Counted from the stretch's first letter, positions 50,736 through 63,137 are shown. The stretch is 64,000 nucleotides of DNA from Siphonodentalium dalli (GCA_032622095.1 CP136063.1:265663426-265727425); one strand, 5' to 3'. The notes: generated by a model not told the origin, from the sequence alone. A program made the numbers and translations.

Positions 50736-50983
50736 TTAACCCATTCATGGCGGTAGCTGTGCTGGTGCAGCATTAAAGATCCTGTACCGGTGCATTCTCT
50801 TATATATGCCGGTCTCCCATAGGGTACCTTGCATATATAAGATAATGCACTGGCTTGCAAGGTCAAGGTAAATATTGTTAAGCCAATGTGTTCTCTTATA
50901 AATGCGAGACTCCCTATGGGAGACTCACATATATAAGAGAATGCATTGGCACAGGGTTTTCGCAAAATTTCAGGAAGGGTTAA
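50736..50983. mobile_element. piggyBac-like MITE (TTAACCCATTCATGG) with hairpin core
   Basis: TTAA both ends; contains GCTGGTGCAGCATTAAAGAT and two hairpins. The 3' flank (GTGTCTTGTTATTGATATGT) is also present behind each copy at 55-56 kb. Confidence 0.8.
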
Positions 50984-50999
50984 ACATGTATGTGTCTTG

Positions 51000-51890
51000 T
51001 TATTGATATGTTACCAATTGTTTATATTGCCATGGCAACATGATTTAGGTCTACAGTTGATGGAGTCAGAAGTCATGTGAACATGTGGTCTTAGCAGTCC
51101 TTAAAGTGATGTGAAACGTAAATTGAACCTCACAATTGAGTTCCCTGCGTCATTCTGTGGGAAGATTGAATAAAATAACTCAGATACACGAAATCCCCCA
51201 TCCTGAAGTCAGTTTGTACACATTATACGGCCATTCAGCTAACTATTTATATTTCATCAATCGTCCCGATTAATCTCACCATAATAACACGAAAAAACAA
51301 ACCGATGCGTTGTCTTGTGCAGTTACGGAAATGCCCGAGCACTTCCGACTCGATTGGGATTGAATCGGGTTTCGTTCTCAGAAATGGCTTCTAGGGAGGA
51401 TGACCGTTCGCTGGAATAGCGTCATGCACATCAGAATATTAAAGCGAAAAACAAATTGACATCGCAATCGGTAGTCAATTCGACAGGGAAGGAATAGAAA
51501 GGGAATTGTTGCGTGAAATCACAAACGGAAGAACATTGGCCGAGTTAGTGGCAAAGATTATAATCGAACAGTGATCGAGAAGTAATAATTCCAAAATGTT
51601 ACTATTTATAGAAAATTGTAAGCGCATTGACCGAATTTTTACATCAATCTGGCCGCAAGCACAGTACCGTGCAGAAAGAGTTTTCTCACTTTTGTAACTC
51701 AAAACTGTTTAATTACATTATACCTGTACAATAGTACAAATAATTGGTATTCAATATGCCAGTACAGAACATTTGTTAGCTCATTGGCCATGAAATGTTT
51801 TTAATGGCAAATTCTGTTGTCAAGCTTTAGTAAGCACTATTCATTCTGATGGATGATAACTATAATGGAAAGCCTTTTTCACATGTATTA
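51000..51890. other. Mostly unannotated; one short protein-like frame
   Basis: Frame 51443-51574 (approximate) reads IGSQFDREGIERELLREI and NGRTLAELVAKIIIEQ before TGA: charged and helix-like, but only about 43 codons with a stop directly upstream. No function proposed. Confidence 0.25.
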
Positions 51891-51897
51891 GCTAATT

Positions 51898-54035
51898 GCA
51901 CTTTAGCGTAAGTGAATTACAATTAAGTGTAATGTATTACACTCAGGTGTAATGCACACATATAAAGCGTACTTCACTTACGCTTAACCGTATGATGTAG
52001 ATAAAGCATTACTCCTATGAGTAATAGAATTATGACTAGTGTGCTTAAGCGTAATTGATTAAAGTGTGCTTAAGCGTAATTGATTTACGCTTAAGCTCAC
52101 TGGTCATTTATTTTCATTGATAGATTAATTACACTTAATCATAAATGAATTATGCTTAAGCGATTATATGAGAAGCCGTTTTCACATTTATTCTGATTCT
52201 GCTTAATCGCAAATCATTTACGCTTAAGTGTAGATCATTTGCACTTAAGAGCAAATCATTTATACTTAAATACAAATCATATGCGCTTTAGCGGAAATAG
52301 TATGGGAGGCCCTTTTCACATTTATTATTTATTTGCGCTTAAGCGCAAATATTTGTGCTTAAGCATAAATCATTTGCGCTTAAGCACAAATATGTGTCTA
52401 TCAATTTATTTGCGCTTAAGCGCAAATACCTAACACTCCATTACATCCCTCTGATGTGAATGATTGAGTCCATCTCATATTATATTAGCATGGGCCCATA
52501 GTAATAGCCCCATACAGACTCGAAGTTGAAGAAAAAACATATTTCCATATGCATATCAGCATCTCTGTCCCTGGTGTCCCAAGATTTGGTGCCTCACTCC
52601 CAGAGCTCATGTATATTTTATTATCTCCTGCACAGATATATACCATTTCCATGGCCATAAATAGGGAATTAGGGGTTACTGGGGTTTGCTTCCCTCATAT
52701 GGTGTACTCATTGACTTGAAGTTGGGGAAAACCCCCTATTTTCATAATATCAGCATCCCTGTCCCCAAGAATTTGTGTCGCCATCCCAGAGATATAGTAT
52801 ATTTTATAAAAGAGACATATCCTACACAGATCTATATCATTTCCATGGTCATAAAACAGATCTTGGGGTTTCTGGGGGATTGTTTCCCTCATATGGTGGG
52901 GCTATATCAACTTTAGTGATGTGTTTAGGCCTGTGCCATGTAAAATTAATTCAGGGGGGATCAATGCATATTGATTTTTATTTGTGCTTAAGTGCAAATG
53001 ATTTGCGCTTAAGCGCAAATATGATCTATTTGCTTAATTGCAAATGATAGAGGTTATTTGCGCTTAAGCGTAAATAAATAATAAATGTGAAAAGGGCCTC
53101 CCATATAATAGATCACATTTATGGCAATTTTATGCTAAAGCGCAAATATATTATTAGACACATATTTTTTTGCGCTTGAGCGCAATTGATTTACACTAAT
53201 AAATAATATATTTGAAAAGGCTGCCTCCCATGCGATTTCCTCTAAACTCAAATTTACTCTGGCAATAAGACATCAATCAAACATCGGTTTAGACTCCCCC
53301 ATATACTATGAGATGGACTCAATTATTCAGACAGAGGAAATCAGTTTGAGTTAGGTATTTGCTTAAGCATTATTCATATTAATTATGCTTAAGTGTAAAT
53401 GAGTTCCGCGCTTAAGCGTAAATGAAGTACGCTTAAACGTAATTCATATACACTCTCATTGAACTCCCCTCAAGCTGAAATGGATGCAACCGCATTACTA
53501 ATGCCAGTAACCTACATCAGGTTATACCAATATACATGAGGTATATGGGGAGCCAAATTAACATTTAATAAATAATAGAGCTTAAGCGATATAATTGAGC
53601 TTAAGCGATATAATAAGGGAAGATATAATTGCGATTAAGTTCAATAAGGAAATATCTAATTGCGCTTAGCACAATAAGGAATATCTTATTGCACTTAAGC
53701 ACAAAAAGGAATATCGTATTGCACTTAAGCGCAAAATAAGGAATCTCTAAGCGCAATAAGGAATCTTTTTATTGCACTTAAGCGTGATAAGAAATATTCT
53801 TATTGCACTTAAGTGTAATTAGAGATTCCTTGATTGGGAGGGGGGGGGGGGGGTATGGGCTTTAGCTCAATTATTTATTAAATGTTAATTTGGCTTCCTC
53901 CCATAGAGGTGAGATAGCTGATGAACCCAATTACACTTAAGCGTAATTCAAATGTATTACGCTTATCGTAAGTTAATTATGCTTAAGCATAAATAATTTA
54001 TGCTTAAGTGTAATTAGCTACTATAAAGGTGAATC
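51898..54035. repeat. Block of CTTAAG-centred palindromes with nested MITE ends
   Basis: Dozens of 14-18-bp palindromes such as ATTTGCGCTTAAGCGCAAAT and TTACGCTTAAGCGTAA. Terminal motifs TATGGGAGGCCCTTTTCACA (about 52299) and the complement (about 53085-53106) mark at least one inner element. Others (GGCTGCCTCCCAT near 53210) suggest several overlapping copies. Confidence 0.8.
52490..52910 (+). repeat. Imperfect tandem pair of about 200 bp inside the CTTAAG block
   Basis: CATATCAGCATCTCTGTCCC, CATTTCCATGGCCATAAA and CCCTCATATGGTG occur twice in order. Confidence 0.65.
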
Positions 54036-54039
54036 TGGG

Positions 54040-55030
54040 ATAAGGGGAGTACTCTAAATTGTTCTTTCGACCAGCTGTTTCTACCAATTAAAAAAAATTC
54101 TCATTTATTTTGAAACTAATGAAAGACAATGGTATATTTTTTTACTAGTAATATTCATTATAAACTTGTACAAATCTGAAAACAAATAAAAATTTTATAT
54201 TTAAGAAATTTAGAGTTCCCTCTCTTACAGCAGCAACCACTATGCCAGGAAGACCAATCGATCTAGTTCAGCCCGATTGGGCTAGCTATTATAATTTATA
54301 GATCGATCGGTGGTTCATTGCACTCTCTGCGTTTGAAATATTGCTAATGATTTCCATTTACAGAAGTCAATAATGCCATTGCAGATAACTTCATCTTAAA
54401 TTCGACAAAATGTGTTGACGTTTGATAAGAAGGGCAGGAATTCCCCGATTTGTTTATTTTCAATCGATGAGAAGCATGACGACCTGGATCAGCTGATCGG
54501 TTCGGAGGTGTGCCAATCGTATTTTGCATGCTGTGAATACCCATTCATGCCTAAATTTGCAAACAATCCATATATAAAATATACACAGTGTGTACACTTT
54601 GTTAGTTGCCAATTAATTTTCGACATTTCAATTAGAAAACATGAGATATCGATGCAAAAATCAAGACATAATCACATTATCTAGTTTGTGTTTTGTTGAA
54701 TCTACTTTCGGTTATCGACATGCCGGCTATTGTTTTGGCTGTTCTGTCAACCGTGCGTGCCAGCCGATCGTCGTTTTTCGGGCGGTTCCGATTTCTTCCG
54801 AATATAATTCCATGACCTCCACGCGATGATTCGCGCCGAAAATGTGGTTGTATCTGAGAAGATTTCTTACTCTGACCGCAGTTTTCAACAATTTAATACG
54901 GGGCGAATACCGCATCAATAATATGCAACCTTGGGGGTTTTATTTCTAGTTTTTTATGACCTTTCTTATGGTATATCGGATACAGTTCTGTCTGACATGA
55001 AATATATATCCACCGGGAGTGAAGCTAATG
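54040..55030. other. No recognised gene; short minus-strand frame only
   Basis: A somewhat GC-richer patch at 54690-54920 holds a 63-codon minus-strand frame without family resemblance. Not called as a gene. Confidence 0.35.
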
Positions 55031-55271
55031 ACTTTAACCATTTCTATATTAATTAGTATTAGCATGTTAGCATTTATGATTACAGTTAGAGCGCGTCACC
55101 AATTTATGCACATATTCAAATTGTAATCATGAAGATATAGCCGCCATTTCGGATTTCAATTTCTACAACTAGGTTATATTATACAGCCATCACCTACCTT
55201 GCAGTATGAAAACTGCCAACAACTATCATCATTTGGCTGAATAGAATAGAAGATTATTCTGAAAGGAGTGC

Positions 55272-55534
55272 TTAACCCTTTCATGATGGGAACAGTGCTG
55301 GTGCAGCATTAAAGATCATGTGCCAGTGCACTCTCTTATGTATGCGAGTCTCCCATAAGGAGCCTCGCATATATAAGAGAATACACTGGCTTACAAGATC
55401 AAGGTAGATATTGCTAGGCCAATGCAATCTCTTATTTATGCGAGGCTCCCTATGGGAGACTCGCATATATAAGAGAATGCATTGGCACAGGGTTTTCACA
55501 AAATTTCAGGAAGTTCCAGTCATGGAAGGGTTAA
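55272..55534. mobile_element. piggyBac-like MITE (TTAACCCTTTCATGATGG), unit 1
   Basis: TTAA both ends; termini CCCTTTCATGATGGGAAC and CCAGTCATGGAAGGG; two hairpin cores. Confidence 0.88.
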
Positions 55535-55904
55535 AAATGGATGTGTCTTGTTATTGATATGTTACCAATTGTTTATCTTGCCATGACAACACGATTTAGG
55601 TCTACAGATGATGGAGTTAGAAGTCAGGTGAACATGTGGTCTTAGCAGTCCTTAACCATTTCTATACTAAATAGTAGAGGTATTAGCATGTTAGCATTTA
55701 CAATTACAGTTAGAGCACGTCACCAATTTATGCACATATTCTAACTGTAATGATGAAGATGTAGCAGCCTTTTCGGATTTCAATTTCTACAACTAGGTTA
55801 TATTATACAGCCATCACCTACCATGGTGGCCTTGCAGTATGAAAACTACCAACAACTATCATCATTTGGCTGAACAGAATATAAGATTATTATGAAAGGA
55901 GTGC

Positions 55905-56161
55905 TTAACCTTTCATGATGGGAGCAGCACTGGTGCAGCATTAAAGATCATGTGCCAGTGCACTCTCTTATGTATGCGAGTCTCCCATAAGGTGCATATA
56001 TAAGAGAATACACTGGCTTACAAGATCAAGGTAGATATTGCTAGGCCAATGCGTTCTCTTATATATTTAAGGCTCCCTATGGGAGACTCGCATATATAAG
56101 AGAATGCATTGGCACAGGGTTTTCACAAAATTTCAGGAAGTTCCAGTCATGGAAGGGTTAA
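55905..56161. mobile_element. piggyBac-like MITE, unit 2
   Basis: Same as unit 1 with a small deletion in the first hairpin (CCCATAAGGTGCATATATAA). Confidence 0.86.
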
Positions 56162-56529
56162 AAATGGATGTGTCTTGTTATTGATATGTTACCAATTGTT
56201 TATCTTGCCATGACAACACGATTTAGGTCTACAGATGATGGAGTTAGAAGTCAGGTGAACATGTGGTCTTAGCAGTCCTTAACCATTTCTATACTAAATA
56301 GTAGAGGTATTAGCATGTTAGCATTTATGATTACAGTTAGAGCATGTCACCAATTTATGCACATATTCTAACTAATCATGAAGATATAGCCGCCATTTCG
56401 GAATTTCAATTTCTACTACTAGGTTATATTATACAGCCATCACCTACCTTGGTGGCCATGCAGTATGAAAACTACCAACAACTATCATCATTTGGCTGAA
56501 TAGAATAGAAGATTATTTGAAAGGAGTGC

Positions 56530-56792
56530 TTAACCCTTTCATGATGGGAGCAGCACTGGTGCAGCATTAAAGATCATGTGCCAGTGCACTCTCTTATGTA
56601 TGCGAGTCTCCCATAAGGAGCCTCGCATATATAAGAGAATACACTGGCTTACAAGATCAAGGTAGATATTGCTAGGCCAATGCAATCTCTTATATATGCG
56701 AGGCTCCCTATGGGAGACTCGCATATATAAGAGAATGCATTGGCACAGGGTTTTCGCAAAATTTCAGGAAGCTCCAGTCATGGAAGGGTTAA
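56530..56792. mobile_element. piggyBac-like MITE, unit 3
   Basis: TTAA both ends; both hairpins intact. Confidence 0.88.
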
Positions 56793-57141
56793 ATAAGCTT
56801 GAAGACTATTTGATGTACCAGTACTAACCCTTTCTATGCTAAATGAATTCTCCCAACCAGTTATAACAGTACATATTGGAATGGTCTTTTATTCATTTGG
56901 AGGGGTGTTTAGGTAATAAAAGCAGACGACAGACTGCCAAAATGATTTATATTCCATTAGTGAGAAATGTTCAGATAATAAGTTCAACAAATGACCTGTG
57001 GTTGTATGTTGATATTATAACATGAACATTTCCTAAGGGAACCACTTGAATAGAATGTGCACTGTCCAGAATATATGCGCTGCCAAAGATGTCTCCATCC
57101 TGCCTTGCAGGTGTCCGACATAACTTTGTGCCTCCAGTTAT

Positions 57142-57506
57142 GCTGAAATGGTCACTGTCACCCCCTTTCGTTCAGTTGGGTACCCATTTTTTTTTTATTT
57201 TCAGTTGGGTACCCAGCTTTATGAAATCTCATATAGAGTGTGATTTAATTAGTGATCGACGTCAGTTGATTGCGAAATGAACCTTTTAAATTTGTGATTA
57301 CTTGTTTATATGATATATATTGTGTCACGATGCTTGAAAATAATAGCAGAGAAGAATTGTAGACATAGGACATATAGGTACTGCAGTCTACTTTAACAAA
57401 GCTGGGTACCCAAATGTAAATGTTACAAAAGCTAGGTACCCAACTGAAAGTTTTAAAAAGCTGGGTACCCAACTGAACGAAATGGGGTGACAATGACCAT
57501 TTCAGC
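57142..57506. mobile_element. Mutator-like MITE with 9-bp target duplication
   Basis: Termini GCTGAAATGGTCACTGTCAC and TGACAATGACCATTTCAGC. TCCAGTTAT flanks both sides (57133-57141, 57507-57515). GTTGGGTACCCA motifs occur twice on the left and three times on the right. Nine-base duplication suggests Mutator-like; Merlin is an alternative. Confidence 0.85.
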
Positions 57507-57787
57507 TCCAGTTATCGCTGATAAATTATTCAAGCTTGTTCTTCCACCCAACTAGTCATTAACCCTTTTAATAATAAATTAATTCTCCCACTCAGTTATA
57601 AAAGTATACATTGGAATAGTCTATTATTCATCTGGAGTGGTGTTCATGATAATAAGCAGATGGCAGATTATAAAAGTGCAGAAGAATTCCTATTTATTGG
57701 AGGGAAATTATCAGAGATGGTCGTTATTATCTGAACATTTCCTAAGGGATTCATCAATGAGTATTTAGTATAAAATGGTTAAGGTAT

Positions 57788-58040
57788 TTTTTTACCCTGT
57801 GCCAATGCATTCTCTTATATATGCGAGTCGACCATAGGTCGCCTCGCATATATAAGAGAATGCATTGGCCTAACAATTTTTTATCATTTTTTTTAAATAA
57901 ATGTTTCTTACAATTTTTGGGACATAAAATAAAAAAACATCCATTACCCTGCAGGGAGCCCCACACGTATATAGAAGCATATAGAAGAATGTCCTATGCT
58001 CATGTTTGTCTGGGGCTCTGTATGGGTGAAATTATAAAAT
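57788..58040. mobile_element. Partial TGTGACCCGCC-type MITE
   Basis: TTTTTTACCCTGTGCCAATG hairpin, then GGAGCCCCACACGTATATAG and GGGGCTCTGTATGGGTGA; the outer terminus and the second half are lost. Confidence 0.75.
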
Positions 58041-58067
58041 ATATTGCACTTTGACCATATACTCCTA

Positions 58068-58715
58068 TTAGGCCAAAAAAAAAAAAGGTTTTGGTTCTCA
58101 GGCACCGCCGCATTGAATAAAAAGGGCCGCATTAGGCCTTTTTATTGCAATGCCCGATGTTACGACAAAAAAACTTACGAAAAAAAAAATTTGAAAAAAA
58201 AAAAAAAAAAAAAAAAATTTTGGGGGATTTAATCAACATGTCCATAGCAGATATGTGTTGAATATTAGTGTGCATTGAGCTCTAACATGTAATGTGTTAA
58301 AAAGTGACTTGCAGGCTTACAACATAAAGTAGCAATTAAGAAAATGATTAGCTGATCCTCATGCTCTTCTTACAATTAGTCATTGTGAACAACTTACACT
58401 AATTGTAACATATTAGAATGGGGAGTTATCAGTTTTTAGACAACAATAACAGTAGTTAATGTCAGGGGCATTATATATTGTTAGGTAATCCCAGTCATAC
58501 ACTGGTAGTACAATGTCATTTTTATAAGACTAAATGAGTTTATATGCATAACAGTTCCCTCTACATATCTGGTTATTACTAGACAGAGGAAGGTATCTTT
58601 GTCCATGCTTACTATGCGCAGAAAAAAATAAAAAATAAAAATAAAACCCTCCCTCCCTCATTGATTTGAAAAAATAATTGCTCGAGAACCAAAACACTTT
58701 TTTTTTTTGGCCTTA
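58068..58715. mobile_element. Inverted-repeat element (TAGGCCAAAA termini)
   Basis: TTAGGCC + poly-A + GGTTTTGGTTCTC on the left pairs with GAGAACCAAAACAC + poly-T + GGCCTTA on the right. Non-coding A-rich interior. Confidence 0.65.
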
Positions 58716-59011
58716 GATGTTTTTTTTTAATATTTTCAACACTTTACTACATTTTTGGTTATGATAAATTTTAAGGCACAAAACAGAATTTGAATTGCAA
58801 TGTTGTTGATTACTTAAATGCTCAGGTTTGTAAAATTGTGTTGTTTTTATACTTAAATAAGAAATGCTGTTAATTATTTTATTGAAATTTTTACCTATTT
58901 ATTATTATGTTATGATTGAAATACCCGATGAACGTTTATTATAATAAAATGTTATTTTTTCAGTTTGTTTATCATATGTGTAGCCATCTTGTGTGGTGTT
59001 TCGATGTTGAT

Positions 59012-59700
59012 ATTTTTAGCTCACCTGAGACGAAGTCTCCGGTGGAGCTATAGTCATTACTCCTTGTCTGTCTGTCTGTCTGTCTGTCCATCCATCAACA
59101 AATGTCTTCATCTCCAGAACTATGAGACGGGAGGGTTCATATTTGGTGTGGATGTTCCCTGGGTGACATACATCAGATATTTTAAAGTGAGGTCACCAAG
59201 TCAAATACATGTAGTTGTGAAGCCAGTGCCATAACTCTTTCCCTCCATAGTAATTCTTAAAATGACTTCTTCTCCAGAACCATAAGACCTAATGGGTTCA
59301 TATTTGATGTGGGTGTCCCCTGGGTGACTCACATTCAGATTTGTTCAATTGAGGTCACCAGGTCAAATGGTTGTGAATTCAGGGCCATAGCTCTTTCCCT
59401 CCATAGTAATTCTTAAAATAACTTCTCCAGAATCAGAGGACCGATTGGGTTCATATTTGGTGTGGATGTTCCCTAGGTGACTCGCATTTAGATTGGTTCA
59501 AATGAGATGACCAGGTCAAATAGTTGTGAAACAGGACCATAACTCTTTCCCGCCATTTAATTCTCAAAACGACTGCTCAAGAACAATCGGGTCTATTTAG
59601 CTTATATTTGGTATGAAGGGTCCTTTGGTGACTGGGGTTCAGATTTGTTCAAATGGGGTCACTAGGTCAAATATGGCGGGTCAGGGACATAACTCTTAAA
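59012..59700. mobile_element. Pearl-like modular element (AGCTCACCTGAG family)
   Basis: TTTTTAGCTCACCTGAGACG with hairpin, a GTCTGTCTGTCTGTCTGTCC tract, then about four modules. GGGTTCATATTTG-type motifs lie at 59133, 59294 and 59447 and a diverged one near 59590 (steps about 150-161 bp). The 3' end is not clear. Confidence 0.7.
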
Positions 59701-62155
59701 ACAAAATTATTATTGAAAACAAACACCCTTGTTATGAAAAAAATAATTTTGCATGTAACAATATAAGCCTGCTTATTACACAGGACAGATCTGATCTTAA
59801 CCCTCTGACATGTTTGATAAACAGGGGTCATTTTAAAGTTCAATTTATATATGAGATGGAATCCAACGTGTTGTTCGAAGAAGTCTGGCTTGTCAAAAGG
59901 TCCAAAGTGGCAGAGATAGGGATATAACACTTTTGCTTCCAATGAGTTAACTTCAACTCATAAACATATCCTCCGAAATCACTTAACAATTGGATCTCAC
60001 AGTGATAGGTCATTGAATGATGTGAATAGGTGACAGAGTTATGGGATTTAAAATTACCCTCACCCACCCAAATACTTGAACCCATTCTTAAGACAAATTA
60101 TTTGAGCGTATTGAATTCAAGTTGGGTACTGATATATGGACTCCTGTGATCATATCTTTGATAAATTATCAGTTACAGATGTAACAGGTGTTACAATATT
60201 ATGTTAACTCTTTTTGTCTATAAATGAGGTGTAGATTTTTTATGCTGATAATTTCAAGGAAAAGGTATCAGTGGTGACATTTCCATAATGTTTTTAACTA
60301 CTTTTGAGGAAAATTAATTCACTTCAACTCTTAAAACATATAACCTTTTGAAAATTATGAGATTTATATAAATGGATCTCATAGATTGGGATTTATATTG
60401 GCAGAGATAAGAGATTTATTTCTCCCCCACTCACCCTATCTGTACATATGCTGTTGAATTCAAGTTTAGTACTGGTAAAATAATATATAGATTCCTAATG
60501 ATTTGTAAGCTGACATGGTGGGGTTGGGTAGGTGATGGCAATGACAATGTTAGGACAATGGGAGATAGTGTAGAGTGAGGAGATTTTACCCCCTACTTCG
60601 ATCAAAATTTTAAATCGTTGAATATTTCGTCTCAAGATTTACCATGCAAGTAGAAACAAAAATGATTAGTTTTACTGTGATTCTCGTCATTCACTACCTT
60701 GTCTATAAAAAGCTTTATTGGTTTTTTCAATAACCTGCCAGTAGTGTAGTAATCTGCCACTCACATTTTAATTTTTTTGGAGATACTTCTAAACATTTGA
60801 ATATCTCTTTAAAATCCAGACTATATCCTGGATAATTTAGTCCAAACTCAAAGAATAGTTACCTAGATTGATTTGGTGATATATCTTGAAATTATTTGAA
60901 GATATCTCCAAATATCTGAGTATACATGTATATGCAAATATGACTGCCCACAAATATTGGCTCAATAGTTTAAAAATTGAAGATATTTTCATGAGATCAG
61001 CATTCTATGTATGATCATTTTATTTTCTACTCTACATGATTACCTGTTGCAAGATAACTTCTCAATGTAAAAGCAAGGGAGATATCAACAAAAGTACAAG
61101 ACATTCAATAACTGTGAAGTCGCTCACCTGATTGCAAAGACTGATAAGACTGGGACTCTGAAGACTACAGCAGTCAATACTTGTCAAAACCACTGAAGAC
61201 AATCAGTTCTAAACATGGACATACATGTAGCTGGAGGTTCTCTGCTCAACCTTGACATTTCTAATTGCACACCACTGACAAATCTCTGACGTCCTACCCT
61301 TTTTAAACAAGACAACCAGACCACAATCCTAACTTCACAAAACTCCTTTTGCACATCCGTCTCAGGTTAGAATTTTACAACTGGTACTTCAAGCTTTCCA
61401 ACTTGGGGAAATTTCCAACCAGACATCCCCCATAATGTTAAAATTTGTGGCAACCTGACACCCCCCATAAAGTTAACAAATTTCGCCATTGCGGTCCAAC
61501 AATTTAACTGGAAGTAGGATAATACAGACTATTGGTCTAAAACATACTGGTTGGAAATTCAAACTATGAGAACAATTCGAACCTATTTTTGAAAATCAAA
61601 TTTCCAACTAATGTTGTATCAGGCATGAAATTTCCATCAACTGTTTAAAATATGCATGGACATAATTACAGAGTGAGAATATTCATATGGAATATAAATA
61701 TCAATAGTAAGCAGCTTGGCAGTTAGGAGAATGTGAATTACTAAAGCTAGTCTACAGACCATACTTACTTACTTCTTTACGCCCACATATGAGCAACCTC
61801 CTTTAGGAGTAACCAGGTAATTCCATGTATTCCACCACCACCACACCACATCAACATCTGAAATGTCCTTTTCAACCTCACCACCCCATATATATATACA
61901 TACATAGGTTAAAAACATAGATAAAAATCACACTGTGACTGCATGCACACACTGCTTGCTTCACAGAACTGTCCAGGGGCAAAGAGTGATATAGAAGCTG
62001 ATCAGTGAGTGAGAGAGAGAGAGGGGAAAAATTAGAAGATCAAGGAATGATTTTGAAGATCTCACCAAATACACTCACACATACATTGTACATGTATCAG
62101 CTCTTGATTAGATTAGATTTATTTATTGGTAATGATACAAGTATCTATATCTACA
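59700..62155. other. Intergenic sequence without recognised gene
   Basis: AT-rich. TACTTACTTACTTCTTTACG near 61770 could be a minus-strand LINE or SINE tail. Nothing else recognised. Confidence 0.4.
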
Positions 62156-62159
62156 TGTA

Positions 62160-62707
62160 TATGGGAGGCCAAATTCACATTTAATAACCAATTATGCTTA
62201 AGCGTTATGCATTACGTTTAAGCGTAATTCCATTACGCTGAAGTGTAATGCTATTACGCTTAAGCGCAATTCCATTATGCTTAAGCGTAATGCTATTACA
62301 CTTAAGCATAATTCCATTATGCTTAAGTGTAATGCCATTACGCGTAATTCCATTATGCTTAAGCGTAATGCCAATACGCTTAAGCGTAATGGAATTTGTA
62401 TTACACTTAAGCGTAATGGCATTACTCTTAAGTGTAATTCAAATTCCATATCTCAAAACTCCCCTGGAGCGGAAATGGATGCAGCCAATTACTGATGCTA
62501 GTAACTTTTGACATATATCTACCTTAGATGATACCATTATATGTAAGGTAGTAAGGCTATGAAAACCTATTACGCTTAAGCGTAATGGAGTTGTGAGTGA
62601 GGATTACACTTAAGCGTAATGGCATTACACTTAAGCGTAATGCATTACGCTTATTAAGCATAATGCTATTACGCTTAAGCTATTAAATGTGAATTTGGCC
62701 TCCCATA
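62160..62707. mobile_element. Inverted-repeat element filled with CTTAAG palindromes
   Basis: Termini TATGGGAGGCCAAATTCACA and complement. Inside are about 16 palindromes of the ATTACGCTTAAGCGTAAT type spaced about 20-30 bp. Short open frames on both strands are artefacts of the repeat. Confidence 0.85.
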
Positions 62708-63137
62708 TATATAATTATATATATACAGACAACTGTGATCAACATTAAATTTAGCTGTAAGTGAGTGGTAAGATCTCAATATTTAGATGTATAATCAAAA
62801 ATGGATTAACCAATAAAATTTAAAAAGATTGTTCTTTGCAGATATTTAATATTAATAATTGTATTATTAATATTGGTCAGGTTTTATAATTTTAACACTA
62901 AAAATTTGAAGAAGGAAAAATAATCCCTCTTATTTCCATAGTGGTCCTTAGATCAATGAAACAACTGCTATATTTTATTTAAAAACACATAAATATCTTC
63001 AAAACTTAACTTTACTAAATTTCTTTTAAAATGTTTATATCGTTTATTGCTTGTCATGGATATCACGAGATGTCAGTGTCACTTTCAAATGCCTGTTTAG
63101 GTACGATTTTGCGAAGGTACATAAATTTAGTTTAAAG

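Larger units (their letters stand above)
55030..56800 (+). repeat. Tandem triplication, period about 626 bp
   Basis: Three units starting AACCATTTCTATA (about 55035, 55653, 56281) each hold GTTATATTATACAGCCATCA, the CTTAACCCTTTCATGATGGG MITE and, in the first two, the GGTCTTAGCAGTCC flank. The third unit diverges after its MITE. Confidence 0.9.

Noticed and set aside
54727-54918. 63-codon minus-strand frame in a GC-richer patch
   Set aside because: No recognisable domain, no clear splice context, and length expected by chance; kept only as a note.
62198-62511. Frames rich in LRLSVM and LKRNAI on both strands
   Set aside because: By-products of the CTTAAG palindrome array.
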